From the NCBI RefSeq assembly GCF_000764305.2, contig NW_025935717.1:248001-312000 (forward strand): a stretch of 64,000 bases of DNA. The letters run 5' to 3'. Positions 1 through 12,044 of the stretch are shown here, in pieces; the stretch's first letter is position 1; each line of letters starts with the position of its first letter. Below the pieces are notes generated by a model. That model was not told where the DNA came from. It did no database searches and worked only from the letters and a program-made list of their open reading frames with translations. A program made the translations under genes and the position numbers. Source of the stretch: Hyalella azteca. Taxonomy: Eukaryota; Arthropoda; Malacostraca; Amphipoda; Hyalellidae.

Positions 1-699
1 TAATGGTAAAGAATGTAGAATAACCAACTGATGCAGAAAGAATAATTATTCACGTAATTAAAAGATATTTTGCACAGCAAACACTTCTTTTTCGCACCAG
101 CTGCACCAGTATGTGTCAGTAAACATGTGCTATAGCCTTGCCTTTTTGTGAAGCCTAACCGTCGTATCAGTGATACCTTTACTCAGTTCATGTAATAAAC
201 TTTTTCGAATTTGCAATATAACCTTGACTGTATAATTTCAGCTTTAGACGCAGCTCAGAAGACTTCTGACTCGTGAAATAATGTTGAAAATAGTTTTCAG
301 CTCAGAAAAATTATTTTCGTTTGTTAATGCACGGAATTTTCATTATCATGAATTAACCAACATTATTATGAACGAGAGAACATTTTATCTGATTTCAACA
401 ACTATTTTATATAAAAAATCGCAATTCTACGTATTTTCCGTCAATTGGACGCGCATATACGCTTATATATGTAAGCTGTAGTATGACCACACATGTGATG
501 AGCTCGTTAATGACCAGTTTTATACACAGCAATTGAAGGCGTAGTGACTTGCATATAATGTTTCCGCAATACAAAGCCTCCTGAAGGCCATATGCAAGTG
601 TAGAATTTACACAGTGACAAACACGTTAACTTTTAACAGCCTCGGGATGTTTGATTGCTCTGCAGTTCGTCAATTTTCTGTTGCATCAGTTCAAGGCAA
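1..699. other. Intergenic, nothing recognised
   Basis: AT-rich DNA with only short open frames that lack codon bias or any recognisable domain. No repeat array or RNA gene was seen. Confidence 0.6.
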
Positions 700-935
700 G
701 ATTGCATTTTGTCTGCAACCATTTGATTAATTTTGCGTAATTTTGCCTGCAAGCATTTGATTTAAATTGGCATGAAAACATTTGATTTAATTTTACTGGC
801 AACCATTTGACTTGAATTGGACTTCAACCATTCGACTTGATTTGTCTGCAACCACTTGATTCAAATTCGCCTGCAACCTTTGGTTTGAAATGGCACGAAA
901 ACGTTTGATTTAATTTTACGTGTACCCATTTCAGA
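700..935. repeat. Degenerate tandem repeat, roughly 30-35 bp unit
   Basis: The phrase 'caaccatttgattt' followed by 'aattttgcctg' or 'aattggcatg' recurs about seven times with many substitutions. This is an old, diverged minisatellite and no coding frame is implied. Confidence 0.7.
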
Positions 936-2229
936 TGTTCAGTTTACGCATGACTCAATATACTGCGATTACGTTTGTTACTGGACAAGAAAGCTTAGAA
1001 GAAGGATTAAGCATTATAATTAATCGTTTGAGAACGTTAGTTATCACATGTATCACTGATAATTCCACAAGATAGCGGATTTATAAATCAGAACATCGAC
1101 AGTCGGTTACACATGACATCGTAAAAATTTATTCTCCTTAATTAGAACACAATTAATAATCATAATTATCAAGAATTATTCGCAACACACTAATGGAAAA
1201 AGATATCAATTAAGATGCAACTTATAAATTTTAATACAGAATGGATCAAAGCAAGCTTGAGTTTGGTTGTTAACGTGAACTCTCAATTTTGGTTGTTTTT
1301 CAGTGAGCCTAAACGAGATTCGAGGCGAGGACGAAGTTTGAGCGAGCTATTGGGCTTAGGCCTATTTTACAAACATATCTTGATTTTGAAAAATATGGGT
1401 ACAGGTAAAACCTTGGCCGTGACCGCAGGAGTGTCTCAATCTCCAGTCCAGCAAACAGGAGTAATCCTGTAATTGGGTCCTATGAGGTAATTAAAAAATC
1501 CCTTAACTGGCTATGTATTCAATGTGTCAAAAAGTATGATATCATTCGATTGCTTAATTAAACCGTAAATCTACCGTTATATAAAAAATATAACTCAGTA
1601 CTCACTGCAGTGAGTGACAGAGAACGCATTTTCTCGTCGACGAAAACGTGAAGTCACGGACAGACGGACGGACAGACGGACGGATGGACATGACGAGCAC
1701 AATAGCGCCTTTTTTTCCATAAATGAGAAAGTGCGCTAAAAATGCAAAAAAATTACAACACATTTACTGAAAACGTCTAAAAAAATGGGGAATTTTCTTG
1801 CCACTGTCTGCTAATGGTATAGTCTCGAGCAATTAAAAAAATTGCTTGATAATACCACAGACATGTGCTTCGGGATAGATCTAGTCCAACGCATTGATTT
1901 TAAATGTAAAAAGCTTTCATTTTAGTCAACAATAATCCTGGACAAAATAACCATGCGGTCGACGCTATGCAGTTCACAATTTAATTTTGAAGAAGGACAT
2001 CGGGTTTCTTCAATCAATTTTTTATCGACAATACTAAACACTTCAAGTTTTTAAACACACGGAACTGGTTCTCAAAAATTTTTCTTGGTACGTGTGGTTA
2101 AAATTTCGTTCGAATAGCAATAGTGAAGCTGTATTGAGGATATCATTTTGTAGTACAGCTACACTACTGATGTGGGCTACGATCTTTATAATAGTTTTTG
2201 TTCAGTTAAGCGAGTAACACTTACGGAAA
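936..2229. other. Intergenic, with a short GGAC-type microsatellite
   Basis: No gene is supported. A short GACGGACA-like run lies near 1655-1690. Some 22 bases near 1588-1609 (atataactcagtactcactg and onward) recur near 55190-55212, so both are probably scraps of one dispersed repeat. A short open frame at 1215-1472 has exon-like borders but no recognisable product. Confidence 0.5.
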
Positions 2230-2395
2230 AAATACAAGCGCAACTTCATCAGTAATGCAAATACTATCACAACTATACATCGGTAACGCAAATAACATCA
2301 CAACTATACATCGGTCACGCAAATACCATCACAACTTCATCAGTAATACCAATACTATCACTGTAAATAAGTATCGCCATTATCAGTAAAAATTA
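2230..2395. repeat. Tandem repeat, about 35 bp unit
   Basis: Four to five imperfect copies of a unit carrying 'catcggtaacgcaaata' followed by 'catcacaact' lie head to tail. Confidence 0.8.
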
Positions 2396-2550
2396 TGCAA
2401 GTATATAGAGCGCGCTACACGTGCCAGACGCGTATGTCTCAGCAATGCAATGCACGCCTGTAGACGGTAAAATAAGAGGTGGGCATCTTGCCAGACCAAC
2501 AATAGAATTAAAATGTGAGGACCAAGAGTAGCCGGTGGTAGGCTAGTGCA

Positions 2551-2842
2551 CGGCCACCAATAATGAGCTCATAATATTGAGTGCAGCCACCAATAATGAG
2601 CTCATAATATTGTATACAGCCACCAATAATGTGCTCATAATATTGTGTACAGCCACCAATAATGAGCTCATAATATTGTGCACAGCCACCAATAAACTAT
2701 AATGAGCTCATAATATGGTGTACAGCCACCAATAATGTGCTCATAATATTGTGTACAGCCACCAATAATGTGCTCATAATATTGTATACAACCACCAATA
2801 ATGTGCTCATAATATTGTGTACAGCCACCAAGAACGTATTGG
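2551..2842. repeat. 33 bp minisatellite, about nine copies
   Basis: Unit 'ccaccaataatgtgctcata' plus 'atattgtgtacag' repeats at 33 bp spacing; for example, unit starts fall at 2555 and 2588. Copies differ mainly at the 'gag/gtg' position, and one copy carries a small internal duplication near 2693-2710. The flanks give no sign of a gene. Confidence 0.92.
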
Positions 2843-3419
2843 TATTACCTATATATTATATATATGCACATTTCATTTGGCGAGGCTGCAATTGAATCCG
2901 CAAGCTCGAAAGATGAAAGATAATAAATCAGACTTAAATCATCAAGCTCTATTAGTTGCGTCAAATCAAACTACAAATGAATACGTGCAGCGGAAGATCA
3001 ACTTCTCATGCAAAGTAAACCATTAGAAAGATTGGAATGAGCACGAACAACTATTTATATAAATAGCACTAGAACGAATTCAAACATTTCGGGAGAAATC
3101 AAACAGTGAGTACGACGCACAAAATGGAAGAATAAATAGAGGAACATTTTCATATCCATGCAGCGATGTTGCAGAACTCTTGGCTGCTGCTACCAACACC
3201 TTCTTGCTCACTGAGCATAAAATTGTCACGCTCAATAATTAGTCAAAGTCAAACGTTAAAATTAGTCAACGTCTCTATAAAAAACAGAACGAAACAGGTT
3301 TCCGAAATCCTGATAGCTACAATCGCCCCATATTTTATTAACGCCGTTTCCGAACAACACAAAATATTCCTGCAAACAAGACTGTATGCATCAACACAGC
3401 AAGGCTCAAAGCACCAATC
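2843..3419. other. Intergenic, nothing recognised
   Basis: AT-rich sequence without a supported gene. The open frames here are short and show no domain signature. Confidence 0.55.
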
Positions 3420-3670
3420 TACATAGAATCTACACAATATAAAATGCGAATCTACATGTAATCTACACAATATAAAGCACGCGTGTACATAGAATCTATA
3501 ATGTAATATAAAACGCAAATCAACATATACTCTATATAATATAACGCACAAATGTACCTAGGATCTTCATAATATAAAGCGCGAACCTATATATAATCTA
3601 CACATTATAAGGCACAAATGTACCTATATAGAATCTACTTAATATTAAGCGCCAATCTATGTAGAAGTGA
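3420..3670. repeat. Diverged tandem repeat, about 36 bp unit
   Basis: About seven imperfect copies of 'aatctacacaatataaagc' followed by 'gcgaatctacat'. The high AT content and the drift between copies suggest an old array. Confidence 0.75.
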
Positions 3671-4297
3671 AACAGATGTTAGTTTAATTTCGTATGTAAA
3701 CCCGCAGATACGTAGACGTGTGTATAACGACGATGTCACCGAGTCTTCACTGGCATCGAGTATGACAGAGAGTGCGAAGGTCGTCTGTATCGTAGCAACG
3801 ACCCAACACAGACGATACCAATCGTGGCCACGTGAGGTGCTAGTATCACAATCGTAATACTACTCGTTAATTTAAAGCAAGTAAATCGAATATACTGAAT
3901 TAAAAAGAATAATAACTAGACAATATTCAATCCTTACCGTCTGGGTAATGCACCGTCTCCTTCTATATATAGAAGATCACAATTGCATTTGTCATTCAAC
4001 GCGAATTGTGCTTATTTATTATGAAGCTACATCGACGTACCTGAATCACGCAAGTTTCCCTTTAGAATGCAGCTATTAGTGGATAGTTTAGGAATTCAGA
4101 TTAATATGGGATAAATCGTCTACCATACGCTCATTTCTACCATGCTAGGTGTAAAATGAAAGACTTCAAGAGGAAATAAATTTGCTTACAAAATGAACCA
4201 TTAAATATATAACTAGCAGGTTAGGCATGCGTTGCCTGGGATCGATAATTATTGCTATCTTAGAATACCGTTATTCCAAATCTAGTCATCCCGATAA
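3671..4297. other. Intergenic, nothing recognised
   Basis: No gene or clear repeat supported. Confidence 0.5.
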
Positions 4298-4430
4298 CAT
4301 CATTCCGAAACAAGTGAATAATCTAATCATTCCGAAACAAGTGAATAATCTAGTCATTCCGAAACAAGTGAATAATCTAGTCATTCCGAAACAAGTGAAT
4401 AATCTAGTCATTCCGAAACAAGTGAATAAT
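4298..4430. repeat. 27 bp minisatellite, about five copies
   Basis: Unit 'cattccgaaacaagtgaata' plus 'atctagt' is repeated almost exactly. Because 27 is a multiple of three, it reads as a nine-residue repeat (NNLVIPKQV) in an open frame at 4227-4568. There is no start context, homology or neighbouring exon to support a gene. Confidence 0.9.
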
Positions 4431-4568
4431 TTTGATAGCAGCGTAATCAAAAAGAGACCAGATCGAATTCAAATTCATCATGTAACACCCGTTCAAGTGC
4501 TGTTTTCATATTTTAATGAAACCGACATTTTATTCTTTAATCAAATTTACAATTCGAAAATAAAATGA

Positions 4569-5095
4569 CATTTCAGCTTTAAAATACAACTTCCCTCTTC
4601 TTACGCGGACGTTGACAAATGCACTATAGTTGAAATGGTTGGTAACCGTTGGTTACGTTGAAACGTCGGTAAAACGAGAATGCAGTATACACGCAAAACA
4701 GAAGAAGACTGTTATATCATGCAACATGTCATGCAGTAGGTAAAATGGTGATTGGTCAGCTCGTTCCCTTAATTTTCATGCCACCCAGACTATGTACAAC
4801 TCGCTAATTTGACCTTATAGCGACCAATTTTCTTGCGAGAGTTCAACACAATATTACAACCTTACCACATTGATGAAATTCGCTAATTGAAATAAATTGG
4901 TCAGGTTACATATGTATGTACACTTGGTCATTGCGCAGCCTGAAATTAAGATATATGTTTGTCCAATTAAACGGAAGAGCTTCAGACGTGAACAAAAAGC
5001 GCTACCTTAAAGGAGACATATGTACAGATGGGCGTTAAAAGTTTAACCGAGCAGATGAGTTTCAATCAAATTTTACTGGTCTTTTTATTAAATTT
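4569..5095. other. Intergenic, nothing recognised
   Basis: No supported gene, RNA or array. Confidence 0.5.
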
Positions 5096-5101
5096 TACTA
5101 A

Positions 5102-5335
5102 ACCTCACCCATCACTCCAGTTATTACTGAACCTCACCTATCACTCCCAGTTATTGCTGAACCTCACCCATCACTCCAGTTATTACTGAACCTCACCCAT
5201 CACTCCAGTTATTGCTGAACCTCACCCATCACTCCAGTTATTACTGAACCTCACCCATCACTCCAGTTATTACTGAACCTCACCCATCACTCCAGTTATT
5301 ACTGAACCTCACCCATCACTCCAGTTATTACTCAC
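5102..5335. repeat. 29 bp minisatellite, eight copies
   Basis: Unit 'acctcacccatcactccagt' plus 'tattactga' recurs at 29 bp spacing (starts at 5102, 5131, 5161, 5190 and so on). One copy carries a single extra C. The copies are nearly identical, which indicates recent expansion or homogenisation. Confidence 0.93.
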
Positions 5336-5942
5336 AATCAATTAGTGCGCACCATTCTTTGGTTTTGTTCGTTTCTTCTGCGTATAGTTTCTCGTGAGTG
5401 CTCATTATCATTATGAACAAAGCGAACTAACTTCCTTCTTCAAATCCGTGAGGTGTGATTGAATTCACTCAATGCATTCAAATGGAGCAAAAATACAAGG
5501 ATGCTCCACTCCCTCATGCCAGTATAAAAACAACATATGCTTTACCGTCTTGAAACACGAGTCGTGAATCAACAGATAATACACTAACTCGTCACTCGTC
5601 AACAGAAAACGTATTATACTGGTTTGAAGTACGACTTCATGGTTTGATTATTATATAAAAACTACGATGCTGTTTCGATCTCGCTAGAAAATGGAGGTTC
5701 GGATTTGTTTATGAAATATATCGTTTCTATTGAAGGCCAGCGACATGAGCGACATTGACGTTACAGCTTGTCAGTCAGAGTAGCATTTATACATATATAC
5801 ATTTATACATGTATAGGATGTATGTTCCGAGTAGGATGAATGGTGGGCGCGTGGCCGGATGCAGGTAGTTGAAGGCTTAGGGGCGACGGTGCACGGAAAC
5901 TTCATGTTCGCAGGATAGACTCGATCGATTGTCATCCAAGTT

Positions 5943-6100
5943 CATACTATCTGTCTGTGACTGACTTCGACGATGTCAGTGTCTATTTTGATACACTTTA
6001 CCCGAAAACTGCGGGGAATACATACTATCTGTCTGTGAGACTGTGACTGACTTCGACGATGTCAGTCCATTTTGATACAGTTTACCCGAAAACTGCGGGG
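5943..6100. repeat. Direct duplication of about 77 bp, two copies
   Basis: The stretch from 'catactatctgtctgtga' to 'cccgaaaactgcgggga' is present twice, at 5943-6017 and 6020-6100. Small indels separate the two copies ('gagactgt' is extra in the second). Confidence 0.9.
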
Positions 6101-8605
6101 AGGTTAGCTTTACGAGATCGCACTTGAACCGCCGTGGTCAATCTAGATTAAGAAATATTCGTCTCGCATTCTCGGTTATTTCATTTCAATCACAGAAAAT
6201 TTCCACTGACACAACGATAAACTTAACAGCAATTTTTCCAATTTACAGAAAAATTACCGGATTTAGGGTAGTTTAAAGCTCATGAAAACGCTTATGAAAA
6301 ACATTATCAGAGCATTTGAAGATTAAATTTCACGAATATAAAAATTATGCGATCAATATCTATTACCTACACAAATTAACATGTCAGGTGTAAGAACAAA
6401 TAAAAAAAACTGTCCAAAATACAATAGACATTTGAGGGAACCAGTGGACGAAAAAAGTTATATTTAGGATTACATTCGCGCATCTATGTATATAAATGCC
6501 AAGTGACAATATCACAACTCCATTGAGGTCTCGGTCAGTCAGTAAGGCGAACTTGCCAAATCTTGTTAATTTGGATAGTTTTTAATGGGCTATTAGTCTA
6601 GAACATTTTACGTACCAATATATTATCATGAGAACAGTAACCTCAAGAACATTGTACATCCTGATATATGTTACCAAAAACCAGGAGCAGTGTGAAATAA
6701 AAGTTTGAAATTACCAGTTTGTTCACATCTCAAATTAAACAAGATTGAAAATGCAAAGAAAATTAAATGTTAATTCACCAATTTTCTACTAATAATAATT
6801 CTAAAGACCAGAGCTCCATTAGCTCAAAAATTTCAAGAATACAATTATAATCAATAGAATGTTAAAATTATGAAATATTTGCAAAACTAAATTTTAGAGT
6901 AAATGGACAATTAAAGACTAATCCTATCATAAACACTTTAATCTGCCTGCATTAAAAACTAGTAAACATATTAATTTGAGACTGGAAAACCATTAACAAT
7001 ATATTTACAGCAGACAAATGGCAATGCAGCTTCAATAACCCAGTACCAAAATTTAAAAAATTGCGGCCAGAAGAATTCACGTCGATTCAAAGGCCTGTAC
7101 TGAGACTATGGGACTCTTTAAAGGCACATCTTGTATTTGCGTATGGAACATTAGCCATAGTTAAGGCCTATATATATTATTTATTCATTTGAACCAGAAC
7201 TATTCATCAATAGTGAAGATGATAGAAATGAGATTAAACAAATAAATGAATAAAATGTGACATCCATGCTGGAGTTTTGAATAGACATTATATGTACCTA
7301 AAAACACTGGTACACACCGTTCAAGTTAATGAAAAGTCAAATGAGTAGGTACTAGTATTTATGTCAAATGATGAGTATGATATAATAATATAATTAAAAG
7401 TCAAATGATGAGTACTAGTATTTAATGATAACCTAAACACAAGGAGTTATCACAGAACCAATGATGAGCAATATCTATCATTCCACATAGTGGGGTGATA
7501 GGGGACCTAGTAACAGCATCTAGTAGCAGCAGCAACTAGTACCTAGTAACAGCATCTTCATCTCTAACTTGTGTCCACTAAACTAGCTCAACAATCCTAT
7601 TCCTGAAAGTCCTACATCCAAGTTTCTGCTCAAAGTTAAAAAATTCCAGTGAACCCTCAACATAAAGAATAACATACGGTAATACCGTAGGTATTATTTC
7701 ATCATCAAACTTCAAGAGACTTTACAATTTTCTAGACAAATAATTTTCAAATAATAAACTTGATAAATAATTTTCTTGACAAATAATAATACCAATACTA
7801 ATCACTTTTTCTAGAGACAAATAATTTTCATTATTCCAGTAAATCATCAACACAAAGAACAACTTATTATTGAGCAATTGAAGATGAAGATAGCAAGCCA
7901 GATATTAAGGACTTAAGAATGTATGTACCTATGTGTATCTATGCACTTGAGAAACAATGGCAGGCAGTGATAAGAAAGAAGCTCTCCCACTGAGGTAGCA
8001 TGACAGCATCTGTTTTTCATGTCTCACCTCCATGGCATTGAAATGACCATTATATATAAAAGACTTGACCAATTACCATAGACCCTAACATTTCTGTCAA
8101 TATAAGATTCATAATCTTTAAAGTTGCTTTACCTAAACAGTTCACCATGAAGTCTCAAATAATAGGCTCTCAGTAACAACAAACATAGCAGTGGTGCGCA
8201 GCATCACATAATTATCAGGAGGCTCTCACCACAAATCTTCCTATCTCCACGGTATATTTTTTCAGAACAATGGCTCTTAATCAGCATAAACATCAAGTGA
8301 CATGTAATTGATTGGTAAGAAACTATATGGTAGACTACATAGCAAGCTCTTAGTTACCTTCTAGCAGTAACCTTTTATTTTAAATATTATATGAATTAGG
8401 GGTATAGGAAGGCACTTGCCTTTCATTTTTTAAAAGTGTGGAAAAATGATTCTGAAAGTTTGAATAAATACACAGATATACGCACACATGTTTTTTCCAC
8501 AAAAAATCATGATATTTTTGAGAACATGCATACTATATATGCCTATATAATATATAAACTACGGTACTTAACTTCTTATGAACATAATCGGTTCTAATTT
8601 CTTAC
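6101..8605. other. Long AT-rich non-coding stretch
   Basis: No coding exon was found. Minor direct repeats occur near 7330-7430 ('gtcaaatgatgagtactagt') and 7500-7560 ('agtaacagcatct'). It may be intron or intergenic, depending on whether the small candidate exon at 8606-8712 is real. Confidence 0.5.
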
Positions 8606-8712
8606 CTTACATCTCTGAAGAAAGTTTTGTACAGGGCCATGGGTCCAAAATAGCCAACAAAGGCTATGATGGCCAAGCCAATAAAGAGTGTCCAAGATAT
8701 AAGGGAATCCAT
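8606..8712 (-). CDS. Candidate first coding exon of a small membrane protein
   Basis: Read on the minus strand, a 'tttccag' acceptor falls directly before ATG at 8712. The frame runs about 35 codons, M-D-S-L-I-S-W-T-L-F and onward, to a 'gtaaga' donor after 8606 (or a 'gtaagg' donor after 8611). Residues 5-24 form a strongly hydrophobic stretch (WTLFIGLAIIAFVGYF), like a single transmembrane segment, followed by a basic end (YKTFFRDVR). I do not recognise the family and found no partner exon, so this could be a chance frame. Confidence 0.3.
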
Positions 8713-9357
8713 CTGGAAACATCAAGGAAATCAGTAAATTGAGATGAATTCCTTGTAACTGTACTTGCTCATAAACTTTGCATGAAAGTTGTTTATACAA
8801 ACTTTTGATATAACAGCAAACATGAATTCTCAATAAGCAAATGGAACATGGTTAACAAGTTTATAGATAAAGAACCTATGTATATTAAATTAAAGCTTCC
8901 AGAAGCTTATTTTAGTAGTAGTTATTTAGTAGTTGTTTTAAAGCACTCTAGTAAAATATATGTAAGGTTTGGCAACCTGGTTGATATCAAGTCATGCGGG
9001 TCAAAAACAGAACTCAACATGTTGATAAATTGGTAGGGGTTGAAAGGGAGTCATAAAATTGGTAGTGGTTGAAACAAGGTTGATCGAGGCAAAAAAAAAA
9101 AAAAAAAAAGATTCATAGAGATCTCCGATACAGATATTTTCTCCTAATAAAATTTGTTGAGAGATCTCACAAAGTACCTAGTCAAAATACATGACGTTTT
9201 ACTTTCAAGATATGATATTTGGTGTAAAATAGGGTTTTTCAAATCTGGCTGACAAGAAAAACAGGCATCATTGACATCAAGCTCAATGGTAAGATTAAAG
9301 AATCTAGGTATAGTTTATGAATTAATTGTATAATTTGCTACTGATAAACTTTAGACT
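8713..9357. other. Non-coding, with a poly-A run
   Basis: No gene supported. An A-tract of about 20 bases lies at 9092-9111. Confidence 0.5.
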
Positions 9358-12044
9358 CCCGGGGTAACTTAGACCACTTTTAGTTTTTTTAACAAAAACC
9401 CCCAGAACTCAAAAACTATTTGACATAGAAAAATTTTGTCAATGGGCATTAAAGGCCTAATACTGAGGCTGCGTAATACAATAGAAAGATAAAAAATTAT
9501 GCATATCTAATAAGGTAGGTTAAAAAATGAAAAATGTGACCCACAACAAAGAGCTATTATTTAAAGCCTGTCATAGAACCCCTTCCAAGTTTTTTATTTT
9601 TCTGGTGAAATAACTCCAGGTTTTGGTGCAATGTAGTAGAACTCTTCTGGTTACATATGCAAATGACAAATTTGAGGAAAGTGTCATAGTTTGAGAATGG
9701 GGGGCACCACCCCCGAATGGGAGAACTTAGATCACCTAATGTCAGCCCTGATGGGGTAACATAGACCGGCTTGGAAATAAATTTAAAATTACCATACGTA
9801 TATAACATATTTCATGTTTGATACACCTATTAACCCATTAATGCCGAGCGGTTCCATTTGGAACCAGCGGAAAAAAATGGATTCATAATAAAATTGTATG
9901 GTCAAATCAATATACTAGTGGATGCGTAGGTTTGATACACATCTTGGACGTGTTCTGGCAACGTTTGGTTCTGCTGCACCGACTACGGTACTCCCTGCTC
10001 AGTTAACATTAAAAGATTGTAAGTACCGGGTGTCAGACAGGAGGGCTTGACATCTTTGCAGAGAAACGTAAGTAGTTCGTTCTAAAAATATATTATTTAT
10101 AAGTTAGATGCATAATTTTATCGATAAAGAGAGTACTTTTAATTCTGTATATGGTATTACGTGATATAATGTTTCTAAAAGTCTTTTAGATCATGAAATA
10201 TTTTGTCTGGTTCCAAATGGAACCGCTCGGCAGTAGTGTAAGCATTCCGGTCATCTCACTTTCCCAGTAGATTTTTTTTTGTGATATAGTTACGCATTGT
10301 ATTTCAAAAACTTGTTTGTACTTAAAAATTATTTATTTAGATCTTAGATCAACAGTCTTTCTGTTATTTGTTAGTGAACTATTATCTTTAGAGCTGTTAG
10401 GAATATATATCCCGAAAGTTGAAATATTTGGAAAAGTAGGTACGTTGAACACTATACGATTGTTCATCCCGAGTCACTTTTTTTCTAATTGTATTTTGGC
10501 AGATCATCACATGAAATAATTGAGATTTCGAGAGAAGAATAACACGAAGATCAAATATTTGCTACTGAACCGTTCACAGAAGCAGCAACAAGCGAAACAT
10601 ACTGCAATTCAGATAACTAAGATGACGCAGCCACTGGCAATTCTGCTCGCCTATCGAGAATAGTCATTGCAGCAACAGTAATCACCAAATGTGAAAACAA
10701 TTACTTTCGATAGAGAAGAAAGTCAACTGTGGTCATATACTACGACATATACGAGGCTAGCCCGCAAGATTTAGTTATAAACTTTGGGCAGCAGATAAAT
10801 CAGAGGATATTTTTCTGCAATTGAAGCCAATCGGAGGATCTAATACAAAAAGAAACTTATTCATGGGCTGGAACATGGATTGGTCCCATAAACATGATAC
10901 AATTGGTCCCAAGCCAACATATTATATATGATATCTATTCTGGTCTCATTTGGCTTCTCAAAAAACATTTGAAAAAAAGAATGGCTAGTGCAATAAATTT
11001 TCAAAAAGATCGGTTAGGAAATGTAATAATGCAGGAGACCCTAAATAAAACAATCAGGGTCTATAGTGCACCCTTCAACTTTGATCCTTGATGAAGTGCA
11101 ATACAACAATCAACAACATTGGCCAGCAAAGAGACATCAGAAGCACTGCAAATGCAGTGCTTCGTAAACAATGTTGAGAACGCACCCACAAACATTCGTA
11201 AAATGGGAAACCTTCCTATTCATTTTGAATGAATGGAAGCATTCTATGCTAAAAATTAAATTGTATTCTGCCATGATTGATTTATCATCAGTACCGGTAT
11301 ATATATTGTCCATTATGAATACGTATTATCCATTATGCATAACCTTGCTTGATTTACTATCGGAAAAAGTGTTGTTTGAAGAAACGTTACGTTAATGCCG
11401 AGCGGTTCCATATGGAATCAAGCTATAATTTTTCACATACAACGAAAAATAAATATATGAACATATTTTTTGTTTATTACCATCACAAATGATAATATTC
11501 TCACAAGAAACAAAAAAAAAAAAAAATTCAGTAAATAATTCTCGTCATTAATGGGTTAATGTTTTTCTTTATGTTTCAGACTCTACAGAGTCTTATATAT
11601 GGCAATTTTAACTTAATTTCTGAGCCGGTCAATATTACTCCTTCACAGCTGACATTAGGTGATCTAAGTTCCCCCATTTGGGGGCAGCACCCCCCATTTG
11701 CAAACTAGGACACTTTCCTCAAATTTGTCATTTGCATGTGTAACTAGAAGAGTTCTACTACAAATTACAATGCACCAAAAGCTGGATTCATTTGGAGATA
11801 TTTTACCAAAAAATATAATTGATTTTACCACCCAGTCTAAGATACCCCAACAGCTGGGGTAACAAAGACCATCACTTTTTTTGGAATTACATAAAGACTA
11901 TGTGAGGCAGGAGCCAGCAATTTATGGTAAGTAAACCTAGAGTATAGACCTGTATTTTGCACGTTTCAATTTAAGTTTACTTTAGCTGGTAAAAAAATGG
12001 CATCATTTAAAAAAAAGTAGTCCAAGTTACCCCATTTTACAGTA
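9358..12044. mobile_element. Fold-back element A, copy 1, interrupted by a piggyBac-like insertion
   Basis: The left arm (9358-9829) and right arm (11560-12042) are inverted relatives of each other. Both match the uninterrupted copy at 62775-63748 closely; the shared tracts include 'tttgacatagaaaaattttg' and the centre 'agactctacagagtct'. The right end is '...ccccattttacag' followed by TA. The left end appears truncated, because the outermost 'ccgtaaaatgggg' is missing. No transposase frame is visible, so it was probably mobilised in trans, perhaps by a TA-targeting transposase (inference). Confidence 0.8.
9834..11555. mobile_element. Degraded piggyBac-like DNA transposon (TTAA target)
   Basis: The element is bounded by TTAA duplications at 9830-9833 and 11556-11559. 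Its inverted termini start with CCC: 'cccattaatgccgag' on the left and the complement of 'ctcgtcattaatggg' on the right. Subterminal copies of 'gccgagcggttcca' occur at 9841 and 11397, with an inverted copy at 10208-10234. TTAA targets with CCC termini are the hallmark of the piggyBac superfamily. Open frames inside (10894-11091, 11171-11395) are short and I could not recognise transposase motifs, so it is non-autonomous or decayed. Confidence 0.8.

Noticed and set aside
4227..4568. 113-residue open frame with NNLVIPKQV repeats as a gene
   Set aside because: The repeat is an intergenic minisatellite with a period of 27 bp. There is no start context, neighbouring exon or homology.
10894..11395. 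Open frames inside the piggyBac-like element as transposase
   Set aside because: They are short, interrupted and lack recognisable catalytic motifs. The element was called from its ends and target site instead.
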